Shown: one piece after another, positions 27,919-36,427 of the stretch
Numbering within the stretch: the stretch's first letter is position 1
How the letters are laid out: each line of letters opens with the position of its first letter
The notes under the pieces: model-generated
The model's input: the letters and a program-made list of their open reading frames with translations, nothing else
Told to the model about the DNA's origin: nothing
Databases searched by the model: none
Program-made: the position numbers and the translations under genes
From: Bradyrhizobium liaoningense
GTDB lineage: Bacteria > Pseudomonadota > Alphaproteobacteria > Rhizobiales > Xanthobacteraceae
Assembly (NCBI RefSeq): GCF_018130785.1
Contig: NZ_JAFCJT010000003.1
Span: 342,596 to 406,595, forward strand
DNA: 64,000 nt
Direction of reading: 5' to 3'

Positions 27919-28770
27919 TCACCACACCGCCGTTCCCTTCATCGTCGGCTGTCCCTCGGCATTCGCTGTCCACAGCTCCAGGCCCGCCTCGGTCTCGCTG
28001 GCGTTGATGGAGAATTCCGTGCCCTCGAACAGCGGCTGCACGCCGCGATAGGTGAACTTCTTCGGCGCCCTGCCGTCGCGCAGTTTCGCCGCCATCTCGA
28101 TGATGAGCGCCGCCTGCAGCGGCCCGTGGAAGATCAGGCCCGGGTAACCCTCGACCTTGGTGACGTAGTCGCGATCGTAATGGATGCGGTGGCCGTTGAA
28201 GGTCAACGCGGAATAGCGAAACAGCAGCACGGGGTCCGAGACGTGCGTCTCGCGGTGTTGCGCCTTCGGCGGCGGAGGCGGAGCCTTGGCGCCAGCAGGC
28301 GCGCTGCTCGTCATCTCGCGATAGACGATGTCCTGCCGCTCGCGGATGGCAACGCCCCGCGGCGAGGAGATGCTGTGCTCGACCGAGACGAAGCACAGCG
28401 TGCCGGTCGAACCGGTCTTGACCTGAACATCGGCGATGCGCGAGGTCCGGGTCGACTCATCGCCGACCTGCAGTGGCTGCAGGAACTCGATCTCGCCGCC
28501 GGCCCACATCCGGCGCGGCAGCGGTACGGGCGGCAGGAAGCCCCCGCGGGTCGGATGGCCGTCGGGGCCGAGCATCGACATCGGAAACACCGGCTGCGCC
28601 AGGCACCAATGCACCGTGAACGGCGCGGCATCGCCCGCTTTGGGCTCGCCGACCTCCTGGAACAGCGTCGCGCGCAGGCCCTTCACGAGCTGCGCGGTGA
28701 CGATGTCGGTGGCCTCCGTGCTGCGGCCGATCCATTGCCGCAAGTGATCGATGTCGAGCTTCTCGGTCAT
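27919..28770 (-). CDS. MaoC/HTD2-like acyl-CoA dehydratase (FAS1-like)
   Basis: 283 residues of double hot-dog type. The N-terminal hot dog (residues ~10-150) is FAS1-dehydratase-like. A linker rich in Ala and Pro (APPPPPKAQ) leads to a second hot dog. In the second, YSALTFNGHRIHYDRDYVTKVEGYPGLIFHGP carries the R-hydratase catalytic pair (Asn/His in FNGHRIHYD and the downstream FHGPLQA). Such proteins hydrate or dehydrate C4-C5 acyl-CoA esters, as in mesaconyl-CoA hydratases. It is the last gene of a unit with a CoA-transferase (14 bases upstream) and an acyl-CoA dehydrogenase, a set that would activate, oxidise and hydrate one acid. Confidence 0.82.
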   Translation of the reverse strand: MTEKLDIDHLRQWIGRSTEATDIVTAQLVKGLRATLFQEVGEPKAGDAAPFTVHWCLAQPVFPMSMLGPDGHPTRGGFLPPVPLPRRMWAGGEIEFLQPLQVGDESTRTSRIADVQVKTGSTGTLCFVSVEHSISSPRGVAIRERQDIVYREMTSSAPAGAKAPPPPPKAQHRETHVSDPVLLFRYSALTFNGHRIHYDRDYVTKVEGYPGLIFHGPLQAALIIEMAAKLRDGRAPKKFTYRGVQPLFEGTEFSINASETEAGLELWTANAEGQPTMKGTAVW

Positions 28771-28784
28771 GGCGCCTCGCTCTG

Positions 28785-29888
28785 TTACTTCTTGGATTGG
28801 GGATTCTCGCCGATGCCGGGCACGGCGCCATAGGCGCGCGTCTCGCCGACGATGATTGGCGCCGGCGCGGGATAGCTGACGCGGCCGTTCGGCGTGTCGA
28901 CCTCGATGCGGCGCAGATGCGGATGGCTGGTGAGATCGGCCATGGTATTGACCTCGGCAAAGGCGATGTCGGCGTCCGACAGCCGCTTCAACAGCTCGTC
29001 GCGCGTCATCTTGCCGAAAATGTCCGCGACCGTCGTGTCGGTGAAGTCGCGGTTGCGCACGCGCTCGACCATGTTGGCGACGCGCGGATCGGCCGGCAGA
29101 TCAGGCTGATCGAGCACCTTCACGCAAAGCGTCTTCCACTCGCGCTCGCTCTGGATCGAGATCAATATGTCCTTGCCGTCCTTCGAGGTGAACACGCCGT
29201 AGGGTGCGATCGAGGGATGGCGCAGGCCCATGCGCTTGGGCGGATTGCCGGCCTCGGAGTTGAGCAGCGGCACGGTGCACCAGTCCGCCATCACGTCGAA
29301 CATGGAGATGCGGATGTCGGCGCCCTTGCCGGTCCGTCCACGCCCAATCAGCGCCTCCAAAATCGCCGCATGCGCAGTGGCACCGGTCGCGACGTCCACG
29401 ATCGACATGCCGACGCGCGAGGCGCCGTCGGGATTACCGGTGATGGAGGCGAGCCCACTCTCGGCCTGGATCAACAGGTCATAGGCCTTGCGATGCGCGT
29501 AAGGACCTTCGTCGCCATAGCCGGTGATCGTGCACGAGATCAGCCTTGGATAATCCTTCAGCAATCGCTCGCGCGAAAAGCCGAGCTTGTCCATCGAACC
29601 CGGCTTGAGGTTCTGGATCAGCACGTCGGCGCTCGCGATCAGCTTCTCGAGCTCCGCGCAGCCTTCCTTGGTGGCGAGATCGACCACCGCCGATTGCTTG
29701 CCGCGGTTGAGCCACACGAAGTAGCTGCTCTGGCCCTTGGCCGCCGCATCGTAGCCGCGGGCGAAATCGCCTTCGGGCCGCTCGATCTTGATCACCTCCG
29801 CGCCGGCATCCGCCAGCCGCGACGAGCAGAACGGCGCCGCGACCGCCTGCTCGACCGCAATCACCCTGATCCCGTCAAGTGCTCCCAT
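28785..29888 (-). CDS. CaiB/BaiF CoA-transferase of the acyl-CoA operon
   Basis: 367 residues. The family III pattern is ADAGAEVIKIERPEGDFARGYD near the start, WLNRGKQSAVVDLATKEG, and GYGDEGPYAHRKAYDLL, whose Asp is the residue that forms the aspartyl-CoA intermediate. It shares only family-level resemblance with the CoA-transferase at 1914-3119. It lies between the dehydratase (14 bases) and the acyl-CoA dehydrogenase (9 bases), so it likely provides the CoA ester that those two enzymes process. Confidence 0.87.
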   Translation of the reverse strand: MGALDGIRVIAVEQAVAAPFCSSRLADAGAEVIKIERPEGDFARGYDAAAKGQSSYFVWLNRGKQSAVVDLATKEGCAELEKLIASADVLIQNLKPGSMDKLGFSRERLLKDYPRLISCTITGYGDEGPYAHRKAYDLLIQAESGLASITGNPDGASRVGMSIVDVATGATAHAAILEALIGRGRTGKGADIRISMFDVMADWCTVPLLNSEAGNPPKRMGLRHPSIAPYGVFTSKDGKDILISIQSEREWKTLCVKVLDQPDLPADPRVANMVERVRNRDFTDTTVADIFGKMTRDELLKRLSDADIAFAEVNTMADLTSHPHLRRIEVDTPNGRVSYPAPAPIIVGETRAYGAVPGIGENPQSKK

Positions 29889-29897
29889 GGCGCGACC

Positions 29898-31067
29898 TCA
29901 GTACGAGCGAGGCATGCCGAGCACGTGCTCGGCGACAAAGGACAGCACGAGATTGGTCGAGATCGGCGCCACCTGGTAGAGCCGCGTCTCGCGGAATTTG
30001 CGCTCGACGTCGTATTCCTCGGCGAAGCCGAAGCCGCCATGGGTCTGGATGCAGGCATTCGCCGCTTCCCAGGACGCATCGGCCGCCAGCATCTTGGCCA
30101 TGTTGGCCTCGGCGCCGCAGTCGAGCCCGGCCTCGTATTTGCGGGTGGCTTCCTTCACCATCAATTCGGCCGCGCGCATCGAGGCGTAAGCCTTCGCGAT
30201 CGGGAACTGGATGCCCTGGTTCTGGCCGATCGGCCGGCCGAACACTGCGCGCTCCTTGGCGTAGTTCGTGGCCTTCGCAATGAACCACTTTGCGTCGCCG
30301 ACGCATTCGGCCGCGATCAAAATGCGCTCGGCATTCATGCCGGAGAGAATGTAGCGGAACCCCTTGCCTTCCTCGCCGATCAGATTCTCCGCCGGCACCT
30401 TCATGTCGGTGAAGAACACTTCGGTGGTGGCGTGGTTCATCATGGTGCGGATCGGGCGGATCTCGAGGCCCTTGTTCTTGGCCTCGCGCATGTCGACGAT
30501 GAACACGGAGAGGCCGTCGGTGCGCTTCTTGCTCTGTTCCTTCGGCGTGGTGCGCGCCAGCAGAAGCATCAGGTCGGAATGCTCGGCGCGGCTGGTCCAG
30601 ATCTTCTGGCCGTTGACGACGTAGCCGGCGTTGCCGTCCTTGCGCGCAAACGTCTTCAACGAGGTCGTGTCGGTGCCGCTGGTCGGCTCGGTGACGCCGA
30701 ACGCCTGAAGCCGTAATTCGCCGCTTGCGATCTTCGGCAGATATTTTGCCTTCTGCTCGTCGTTGCCGTGCCGCAGCACGGTGCCCATCGTGTACATCTG
30801 GGCGTGGCAGCCGCCGCCGTTGCAGCCCGCGCGCTGGATCTCTTCGAGGATCGCGGCCGCGGCGGAAAGCTTCAGGCCCGCGCCGCCATATTCCTCGGGG
30901 ATCAGCACCGAGAGATATCCGGCCTGCGTCAGCGCATCGACGAAGGCCTTGGGGTAGGCCATCTCGCGGTCGAGCTTGCGCCAGTATTCACCAGGAAACT
31001 GCGCGCAGAGCTTTGCGACGGCCTCGCGGATGTCGGCGTGATCTTCGGTGTGGTGTTCTTCACTCAT
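29898..31067 (-). CDS. acyl-CoA dehydrogenase
   Basis: 389 residues, usual length. The FAD-binding loops FGVTEPTSGTDTTSLKTFA (residues ~118-136) and the substrate/FAD region KIWTSRAEHSDLMLLLART are clear. The C-terminal helical part has GRPIGQNQGIQFPIAKAYA and QTHGGFGFAEEYDVERKFRE, the place of the FAD-pyrophosphate-binding motif and of the catalytic Glu in short-chain enzymes. First gene of a three-gene unit with CoA-transferase and dehydratase. A divergent LysR gene begins 125 bases away and is the likely regulator. The acyl chain is unknown. Confidence 0.9.
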   Translation of the reverse strand: MSEEHHTEDHADIREAVAKLCAQFPGEYWRKLDREMAYPKAFVDALTQAGYLSVLIPEEYGGAGLKLSAAAAILEEIQRAGCNGGGCHAQMYTMGTVLRHGNDEQKAKYLPKIASGELRLQAFGVTEPTSGTDTTSLKTFARKDGNAGYVVNGQKIWTSRAEHSDLMLLLARTTPKEQSKKRTDGLSVFIVDMREAKNKGLEIRPIRTMMNHATTEVFFTDMKVPAENLIGEEGKGFRYILSGMNAERILIAAECVGDAKWFIAKATNYAKERAVFGRPIGQNQGIQFPIAKAYASMRAAELMVKEATRKYEAGLDCGAEANMAKMLAADASWEAANACIQTHGGFGFAEEYDVERKFRETRLYQVAPISTNLVLSFVAEHVLGMPRSY

Positions 31068-31192
31068 GGCGTTTCCCGTCTGTAGCCGCAGTTAAGATAA
31101 CGCCGGCCGATCCTCTGGCGTTGTGAAAACAATGCCAGCCCCCTATGCTCATTTGCTATAGCGTATGAAGTAGCCTTCCAGGATTGGCAAGC

Positions 31193-32113
31193 ATGGATTT
31201 CCGGCAGCTCAGGACCTTCAGTTGCGTGGCGGAGCTCGGCAGTCTCTCGAAGGCATCCGACACGTTGCGCGTGGCGCAGCCGGCGCTGAGCCGGCAGATC
31301 AAGCTCTTGGAACACGAGCTGCGCACGGAGCTGTTCACGCGCAATGGCCGCGGCATGGTGCTGACGGAAGCCGGCCGTCTCTTGCTGGCACGCACCTCCG
31401 GCATCGTGCGGCAGATCGACCAGATTCGCGACGATATCCAGTCGGCCAAGGGGCCGCCGTCCGGGCAGGTCGTGCTCGGCCTGGTTCCGACCGTGAGCTG
31501 CGTGCTGTCGGCGCGTTTCGCGCGGCGCTGCGTCGAAAAGTTTCCCGGCATCTCGCTGCGCATCGTCGAGAGCTACAGCGGCCATCTCGTCGAATGGCTG
31601 CATCGCGGCGAGATGGATCTGGCCATCCTCTACGGCCGCTCCGCCGACCTGCATCTCAACGTGGAGAGCCTCGGCCGCGACAACATCGTCGCGGTCGGCC
31701 CGCACGGCTGCGGCCTCGCGCGCAAGAAGAGCGTCGATATCGGCTGGCTGCTGCGCCAGCGGCTGGTGCTGCCCAGTCATTCCCACGGCCTCCGCGCGTT
31801 GATCGAGCACGCGGCCGCCCAGCGCAAGATCAAGCTCGACGTCCAGCTCGAGGCGGATTCGTTCCGCGTGCTCACGAGCCTGGTCGAGGAAGGCCTCGGC
31901 TTTGCGCTCTTGCCGCCGTCATCGGTCCACGGCGAGGTCGCGGATGGGCGGTTGGAAACCGCGCCCGTATCCAAGCCGATGACGCGCGAGCTCATATTCG
32001 CCTCTCCGATCGACCGTCCCGCCTCGACGGCCTCGCTCGCCATCACGACACTCTTGCGCGAGGAGGTCGCCGCCTGCCGCAAGGAAGGGGTCTGGGACAT
32101 CCGCCTCGCCTGA
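31193..32113 (+). CDS. LysR-type transcriptional regulator
   Basis: 306 residues from ATG 31193 (MDFRQLRTFSCVAELGS). An in-frame TTG three codons earlier is less likely. The N-terminal helix-turn-helix is LSKASDTLRVAQPALSRQIKLLEHELRTELFTRNGRG (positions ~17-53 of the protein, given here only to mark it as LysR), followed by a periplasmic-binding-like effector domain from about residue 90. It is divergent from the acyl-CoA operon, the standard layout for control of that operon by a pathway intermediate. Confidence 0.93.
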   Translation: MDFRQLRTFSCVAELGSLSKASDTLRVAQPALSRQIKLLEHELRTELFTRNGRGMVLTEAGRLLLARTSGIVRQIDQIRDDIQSAKGPPSGQVVLGLVPTVSCVLSARFARRCVEKFPGISLRIVESYSGHLVEWLHRGEMDLAILYGRSADLHLNVESLGRDNIVAVGPHGCGLARKKSVDIGWLLRQRLVLPSHSHGLRALIEHAAAQRKIKLDVQLEADSFRVLTSLVEEGLGFALLPPSSVHGEVADGRLETAPVSKPMTRELIFASPIDRPASTASLAITTLLREEVAACRKEGVWDIRLA

Positions 32114-32265
32114 GGCGCCGGCACTGTGTTCTCAGGAGGATTTAGGACACGAGGCTGCAGTCGGCCCTTCGCATCTTGAGCGAGCTGTCATGCCGGAATT
32201 TTATAGCTGGGCGGTGTCGCCGCGTTAGCCGCTGTGGCCGTGACAGGCCGGTGTACCCACGACCT

Positions 32266-32353
32266 CGTCATTGCGCGCGTAGCGAAGCAATCCAGGAATC
32301 CCTCCGAGGCGACAGTCTGGATTGCTTCGTCGCAAGGGCTCCTCGCAATGACG
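32266..32353. repeat. interspersed palindromic repeat, family B
   Basis: Third copy of the CGTCATTGCG...CGCAATGACG family, with AGCGAAGCAATCCAGGAATC and GATTGCTTCGTCGCAAGGGC inside. It lies between the converging LysR and P450 genes and is somewhat decayed. Confidence 0.75.
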
Positions 32354-32364
32354 GAGGAGAGAGC

Positions 32365-33639
32365 TCAGCCTGGAATCCTCACCGGCAGCGACTCATATCC
32401 CTTGATGAAGCTCGAATAGATCCGCTTGGGCTCGCCGACCACCTCGATCCGGTCGAACCGCTTCAACATCTCCTCCCAGACGATCCGCAGCTGCAGCTCG
32501 GCCAGCCGCATGCCGACGCAGCGGTGGATGCCGAAGCCGAAGGAGAGGTGGGTGCGCGGCCGCGGGCGGTCGATGATGAACTCGTTCGGCTTCTCGAACA
32601 TCTCCTCGTCGCGGTTGCCGGAGACGTACCACATCACGACGCGGTCGCCCTTCTTGATGTGCTTGCCGCCGATCTCGGTGTCGGCAAGCGCGGTGCGGCG
32701 CATATGCGCCAGTGGCGTTTGCCAGCGGATCACCTCGGGCACCATGGAGTCGATCAGCTCCGGATTGGCGCGCAGCCTGTCGAACTGGTCCGGGTTCTCG
32801 CTCAGCGCCAGCACCGAGCCGCTCATGGTGTTGCGGGTGGTGTCGTTGCCGCCGACGATGAGCAGGATGATGTTGCCCATGAGATTGTCGGGGTCCATGA
32901 AGCGCGTCGCATCGTTATGCGCCATCAGCGACAAGAGATCGTTGCGCGGCGCGGAGTTGACGCGCTCGTTCCACAGCTTCGACATGTAGGCGTAGCATTC
33001 GTCCATCTCGCGGCGGCGTTCTTCGGCGGACGCAACGATGCCGCTCTTGGGCAGCGCAGTCGCGACATCCGACCAGCGCGTCAGCTTGCGCCGCTCTTCC
33101 CAGGGGAAGTCGAACAGGGTCGCCAGCATCTGCGTCGTCAGCTCGATCGAGACGCGCTCGACGAAATTGAAGGTCTCGTTGCGCGGCAGATTGTCGAGCA
33201 CGGTCTGCGAGCGCTGGCGGATCAGCTTTGCTAGCTCGTCCAGATGGGTCGGCGTGAACATCGGCGAGACAGTCTTGCGCTGCGCCGAATGCTGCGGCTG
33301 GTCCATCGCGATGAAGCTCGGCCAGTCATAGCCCTGCGGTACATCGCGGATCCCGATGCCGCCGAGCGTCGAGTCCGACGAGAAGATGCCGTGGCTGGTG
33401 TCGACATGCATGATGTCGTTGTACTTCACCACCGACCAGTACGGATCGATCGGCGCATTGGTGCAGTAGTGCACCGGCTCTTCCTTGCGCAGCCGCTCGA
33501 ACCACGGCCACAAGGTGTCGTCCTGGAACAGCCTGGGTGCGCCGGGGTGGAATTGCGCCAGCGGCGTCGCATAGGCCTCCTCGCGGGCCTTGCGCATGCG
33601 TTCCGCCTTGTCGGTCTTGACCGGAGTCTGGATGTTCAT
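32365..33639 (-). CDS. cytochrome P450 (tandem paralogue 1)
   Basis: 424 residues from ATG 33639 (GGAGCTACC upstream). The heme loop is FGFGIHRCVG with the thiolate Cys at residue 374. The I-helix oxygen motif reads GGNDTTR, in place of the common AGxDTT. The K-helix ExxR is EVIR. The soluble bacterial type has no membrane anchor. It follows its paralogue on the same strand by 62 bases, and the two share long identical stretches (for example GFGIHRCVG, LAELQL, MRRTALAD). It hydroxylates a small or medium-sized lipophilic substrate that cannot be named. It needs a ferredoxin that is not encoded nearby. Confidence 0.92.
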   Translation of the reverse strand: MNIQTPVKTDKAERMRKAREEAYATPLAQFHPGAPRLFQDDTLWPWFERLRKEEPVHYCTNAPIDPYWSVVKYNDIMHVDTSHGIFSSDSTLGGIGIRDVPQGYDWPSFIAMDQPQHSAQRKTVSPMFTPTHLDELAKLIRQRSQTVLDNLPRNETFNFVERVSIELTTQMLATLFDFPWEERRKLTRWSDVATALPKSGIVASAEERRREMDECYAYMSKLWNERVNSAPRNDLLSLMAHNDATRFMDPDNLMGNIILLIVGGNDTTRNTMSGSVLALSENPDQFDRLRANPELIDSMVPEVIRWQTPLAHMRRTALADTEIGGKHIKKGDRVVMWYVSGNRDEEMFEKPNEFIIDRPRPRTHLSFGFGIHRCVGMRLAELQLRIVWEEMLKRFDRIEVVGEPKRIYSSFIKGYESLPVRIPG

Positions 33640-33701
33640 GGTGGTAGCTCCAGTGTTTCTCTGTCTTCGCATCTCCCCGCAAGCGGGGAGAAGGAGCAAT
33701 C

Positions 33702-34967
33702 TCACGCCGCAATCTTGACCGGCAAGGTTTCAAGACCCTTTACGAAACTCGAATAAACCCGCTTGGGTTCACCGACCACGTCGATATGGTCGAAGCGCTT
33801 GAGGATCTCTTCCCAGATAATCTTGAGCTGAAGTTCGGCAAGTCGCAAGCCGACGCAACGGTGGATGCCGAAGCCGAAAGACAGATGCGTGCGCGGCCGG
33901 GCGCGGTCGATGATGAAATCGTAGGGCTTTTCGATCGCCTCTTCGTCGCGGTTGCCCGAGACGTACCACATCACGACCTTGTCACCTTTCTTGATCTGCT
34001 TGCCGCGGAACTCGAAGTCGGCAAGCGCGGTGCGCCGCATATGCGCCAGCGGCGTCTGCCAGCGGATCACCTCCGGCACGAAGCTGTCGAGCAGGCCGGG
34101 GTTCTCGCGCAGCTTGCGATACTGCTCCGGATGCTGGCTCAGCGCGAGAAGCGAGCCCGACATGGTGTTGCGGGTGGTGTCGTTGCCGCCGACGATCAAA
34201 AGGATGAGATTGCCGAGGAAGTTCTTGGCGTCCATATCGCGGGTGGCGGCACCATGCGCCATCATGGAGAGCAGATCGCTCTTCGGCGGCTGCGCGATGC
34301 GCTCCTTCCACAGCCGCGCGAAATAGCCCGCGCATTCCGCAAGCTCGGCCTGACGTTCGTCTTCGGTGGCGACGAGGCCGTCGGGCCCGGGAATGGTGGT
34401 GGCGATATCAGACCAGCGTGTCAGCTTGCGGCGGTCCTCCCAGGGAAAGTCGAACAGCACCGCGAGCATCTGCGTGGTGAGCTCGATCGAGACCTGGTCG
34501 ACCCAGTCGAACACCTCGCCGCGGGGCAAATTGTCGAGGCACTCGGCCGAGCGCTTGCGGATGTTGAGGGCGAGATTGTCCAGATGCGTCGGGGTGAACA
34601 TCGGCGCCACGGTCTTGCGCTGCGCCGCGTGGCGCGGTGGGTCCATCGAGATGAAACTCTCGCGCCGCAGGTCCGGGTCGATGTCGCGGATGGTGATGCC
34701 GCCGAGCGAGGAGGCCGAGGAGAACACCGAATGGTTGGTCTCGATCTCCATGATGTCGTTGTAGCGCGTCACCGACCAGTACGGCCCGAACATCGAGGCC
34801 TTGCAATAGTGCACGGGGTCTTCGCGGCGCAGGCGATCGAAATAGGGCCAGAACGTATCAGTCCTGAACAACTCGGGATCGCCCGGATCGAACTGCTCCA
34901 GCGGCAGTGACGTGGCGCGTGCGCGTAACGCGTCGAGGTTCGCCGCGCTCTCGATGGTCCCATGCAT
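33702..34967 (-). CDS. cytochrome P450 (tandem paralogue 2)
   Basis: 421 residues from ATG 34967 (AGGGAGAGCGG upstream); the 58 codons before it are not protein-like. Heme thiolate Cys is residue 371 in FGFGIHRCVG; I-helix motif GGNDTTR and ExxR (EVIR) are the same as in paralogue 1. First gene of the pair, probably arising from a local duplication. It diverges from the DUF898 gene, with a 300-base gap holding both promoters; no other gene is visible in that gap. Confidence 0.92.
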   Translation of the reverse strand: MHGTIESAANLDALRARATSLPLEQFDPGDPELFRTDTFWPYFDRLRREDPVHYCKASMFGPYWSVTRYNDIMEIETNHSVFSSASSLGGITIRDIDPDLRRESFISMDPPRHAAQRKTVAPMFTPTHLDNLALNIRKRSAECLDNLPRGEVFDWVDQVSIELTTQMLAVLFDFPWEDRRKLTRWSDIATTIPGPDGLVATEDERQAELAECAGYFARLWKERIAQPPKSDLLSMMAHGAATRDMDAKNFLGNLILLIVGGNDTTRNTMSGSLLALSQHPEQYRKLRENPGLLDSFVPEVIRWQTPLAHMRRTALADFEFRGKQIKKGDKVVMWYVSGNRDEEAIEKPYDFIIDRARPRTHLSFGFGIHRCVGLRLAELQLKIIWEEILKRFDHIDVVGEPKRVYSSFVKGLETLPVKIAA

Positions 34968-35269
34968 GACCGCTCTCCCTGACATTCCCCGCGCGCTTTT
35001 TTCTGAATTCTGCGCTGCGGTATTTGATTTGCAATTACAGCCCGTTGTCTGCTTCGGAGCAAGGGAGAGTTTTGCCACATCCAACCTTTGCGAGAGGGCC
35101 GGACGGCCGTCACGCAGATGTGTCAACGCGATCCTCCGCACGCCCCGCCTGCGGAATCATGCGAGTAATCGACTGAAATCGAGGCAAATCGAACCCGCTC
35201 ATCTTGGGGATCGACTAATCTCTGATCTATAGTTTGACCGTACCAGGTCCGCACCCCGAGGTTGCCGCC

Positions 35270-36424
35270 GTGAACGACATGCAATGGGCCCCGATCGGCT
35301 CTGAACCGCTCCCGCCGCCGCTGCCGCCGACGCGGGTCGATTTCACCGGCAACCGCTCCGAGTTCCGCAAAATGGTCACCAAGGGTGCCATGCTGGAGCT
35401 CGTTACTTTCGGCTTCTACCGGTTCTGGCTGGTCACCGACATCCGTCGTCATTTGTGGACGAACACCGCGATCGACGGTGACGCCGCCGAATATACCGGC
35501 CGGGCCAAGGAGCTGCTGATCGGCTTCCTGTTCGCGCTCGCGATCCTGGTCCCGATCTACCTCGCTTATTTCCTTGTCGGCATCGAGTTCGAGCGCTGGC
35601 AGGGCTTTGCCTCGACGCCGCTGTTCATCAGCTTCTACGCCTTCGGCCAATTCGCGATCTTTCGCGCGCGGCGCTATCGCCTCACGCGCACGGTCTGGCG
35701 CGGCGTGCGCTTCTGGATGGACGGCTCGGGCTGGGCCTATTCGTTCCGGGCCATGCTGTGGGGGCTGCTGGCGTTCCTGACCCTCGGCCTGGCGCTGCCC
35801 TGGCGCGAGGCCTCGCTCGAACGCTACAAGATGCGGCACACCCATTACGGCGATTTAAGCGGCGACTTCGAAGGCGACGGCTGGACGTTCTTCAAGCGCG
35901 GCTGGTGGCTGTGGCTCTTGAGCCCGATCGCAATCGTGATCTTCCCGCTCGCCCCGTTCTTCTATGCCGAGTTCAAGGCGCGTGAATGGCGCTGGTGGCT
36001 TGACGGCATCCGCATCGGCGGCGTCAGCCTGTCCTCGGAGTTGCCGCACAACGCGTTCTACGGCCTGTACTGGAAAGTGATCGGCTGGTGGATGCTGCTC
36101 TCGACCGTTTTCGCAGCCTATATGGGCGGTGGCGCCTTGCTCATCGTCGCGCTGAGCGGCGTTCCGGCCGATCAGGTGTTCGGATCCGACAATGCCGCCA
36201 AGAGCATCCCGATGGTGGTGATGATGGTCATCGGCTATTTCGCCCTGGCGCTCGCGATCAACATCGTCATGCGGGTCTATCTCCAGCGCGATATCTGGGC
36301 CAAGGTGCTGGAAACCGTCGAGGTGCACAACATCGCGGCCGCGGCGGATGTACGCGGCACCGGCGAGCTTGCCAGCGCGCTCGGCGAAGGTTTTGCCGAC
36401 GGGCTCGATGTCGCGGGATTCTGA
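35270..36424 (+). CDS. DUF898 (YjgN) multispanning membrane protein
   Basis: 384 residues from the GTG at 35270, preceded by GAGG; a TTG 12 codons earlier is an alternative. The DUF898 pattern is visible: FTGNRSEFRKMVTKGAMLEL..TFGFYRFWLVTDIRRHLW, then TYTGR-type AEYTGRAKELLIGFLFAL. Six or so membrane helices follow, each ending in charged W/R-rich turns (RAREWRWWLDGIRIGG). The function of DUF898 is unknown. The next gene, an M48 peptidase, begins 3 bases after this stop, which indicates co-translation. Confidence 0.85.
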   Translation: MNDMQWAPIGSEPLPPPLPPTRVDFTGNRSEFRKMVTKGAMLELVTFGFYRFWLVTDIRRHLWTNTAIDGDAAEYTGRAKELLIGFLFALAILVPIYLAYFLVGIEFERWQGFASTPLFISFYAFGQFAIFRARRYRLTRTVWRGVRFWMDGSGWAYSFRAMLWGLLAFLTLGLALPWREASLERYKMRHTHYGDLSGDFEGDGWTFFKRGWWLWLLSPIAIVIFPLAPFFYAEFKAREWRWWLDGIRIGGVSLSSELPHNAFYGLYWKVIGWWMLLSTVFAAYMGGGALLIVALSGVPADQVFGSDNAAKSIPMVVMMVIGYFALALAINIVMRVYLQRDIWAKVLETVEVHNIAAAADVRGTGELASALGEGFADGLDVAGF

Positions 36425-36427
36425 TCT

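Noticed and set aside
28797..30716. 639-codon plus-strand open frame
   Set aside because: Antisense to the CoA-transferase and acyl-CoA dehydrogenase genes, both with full motifs.
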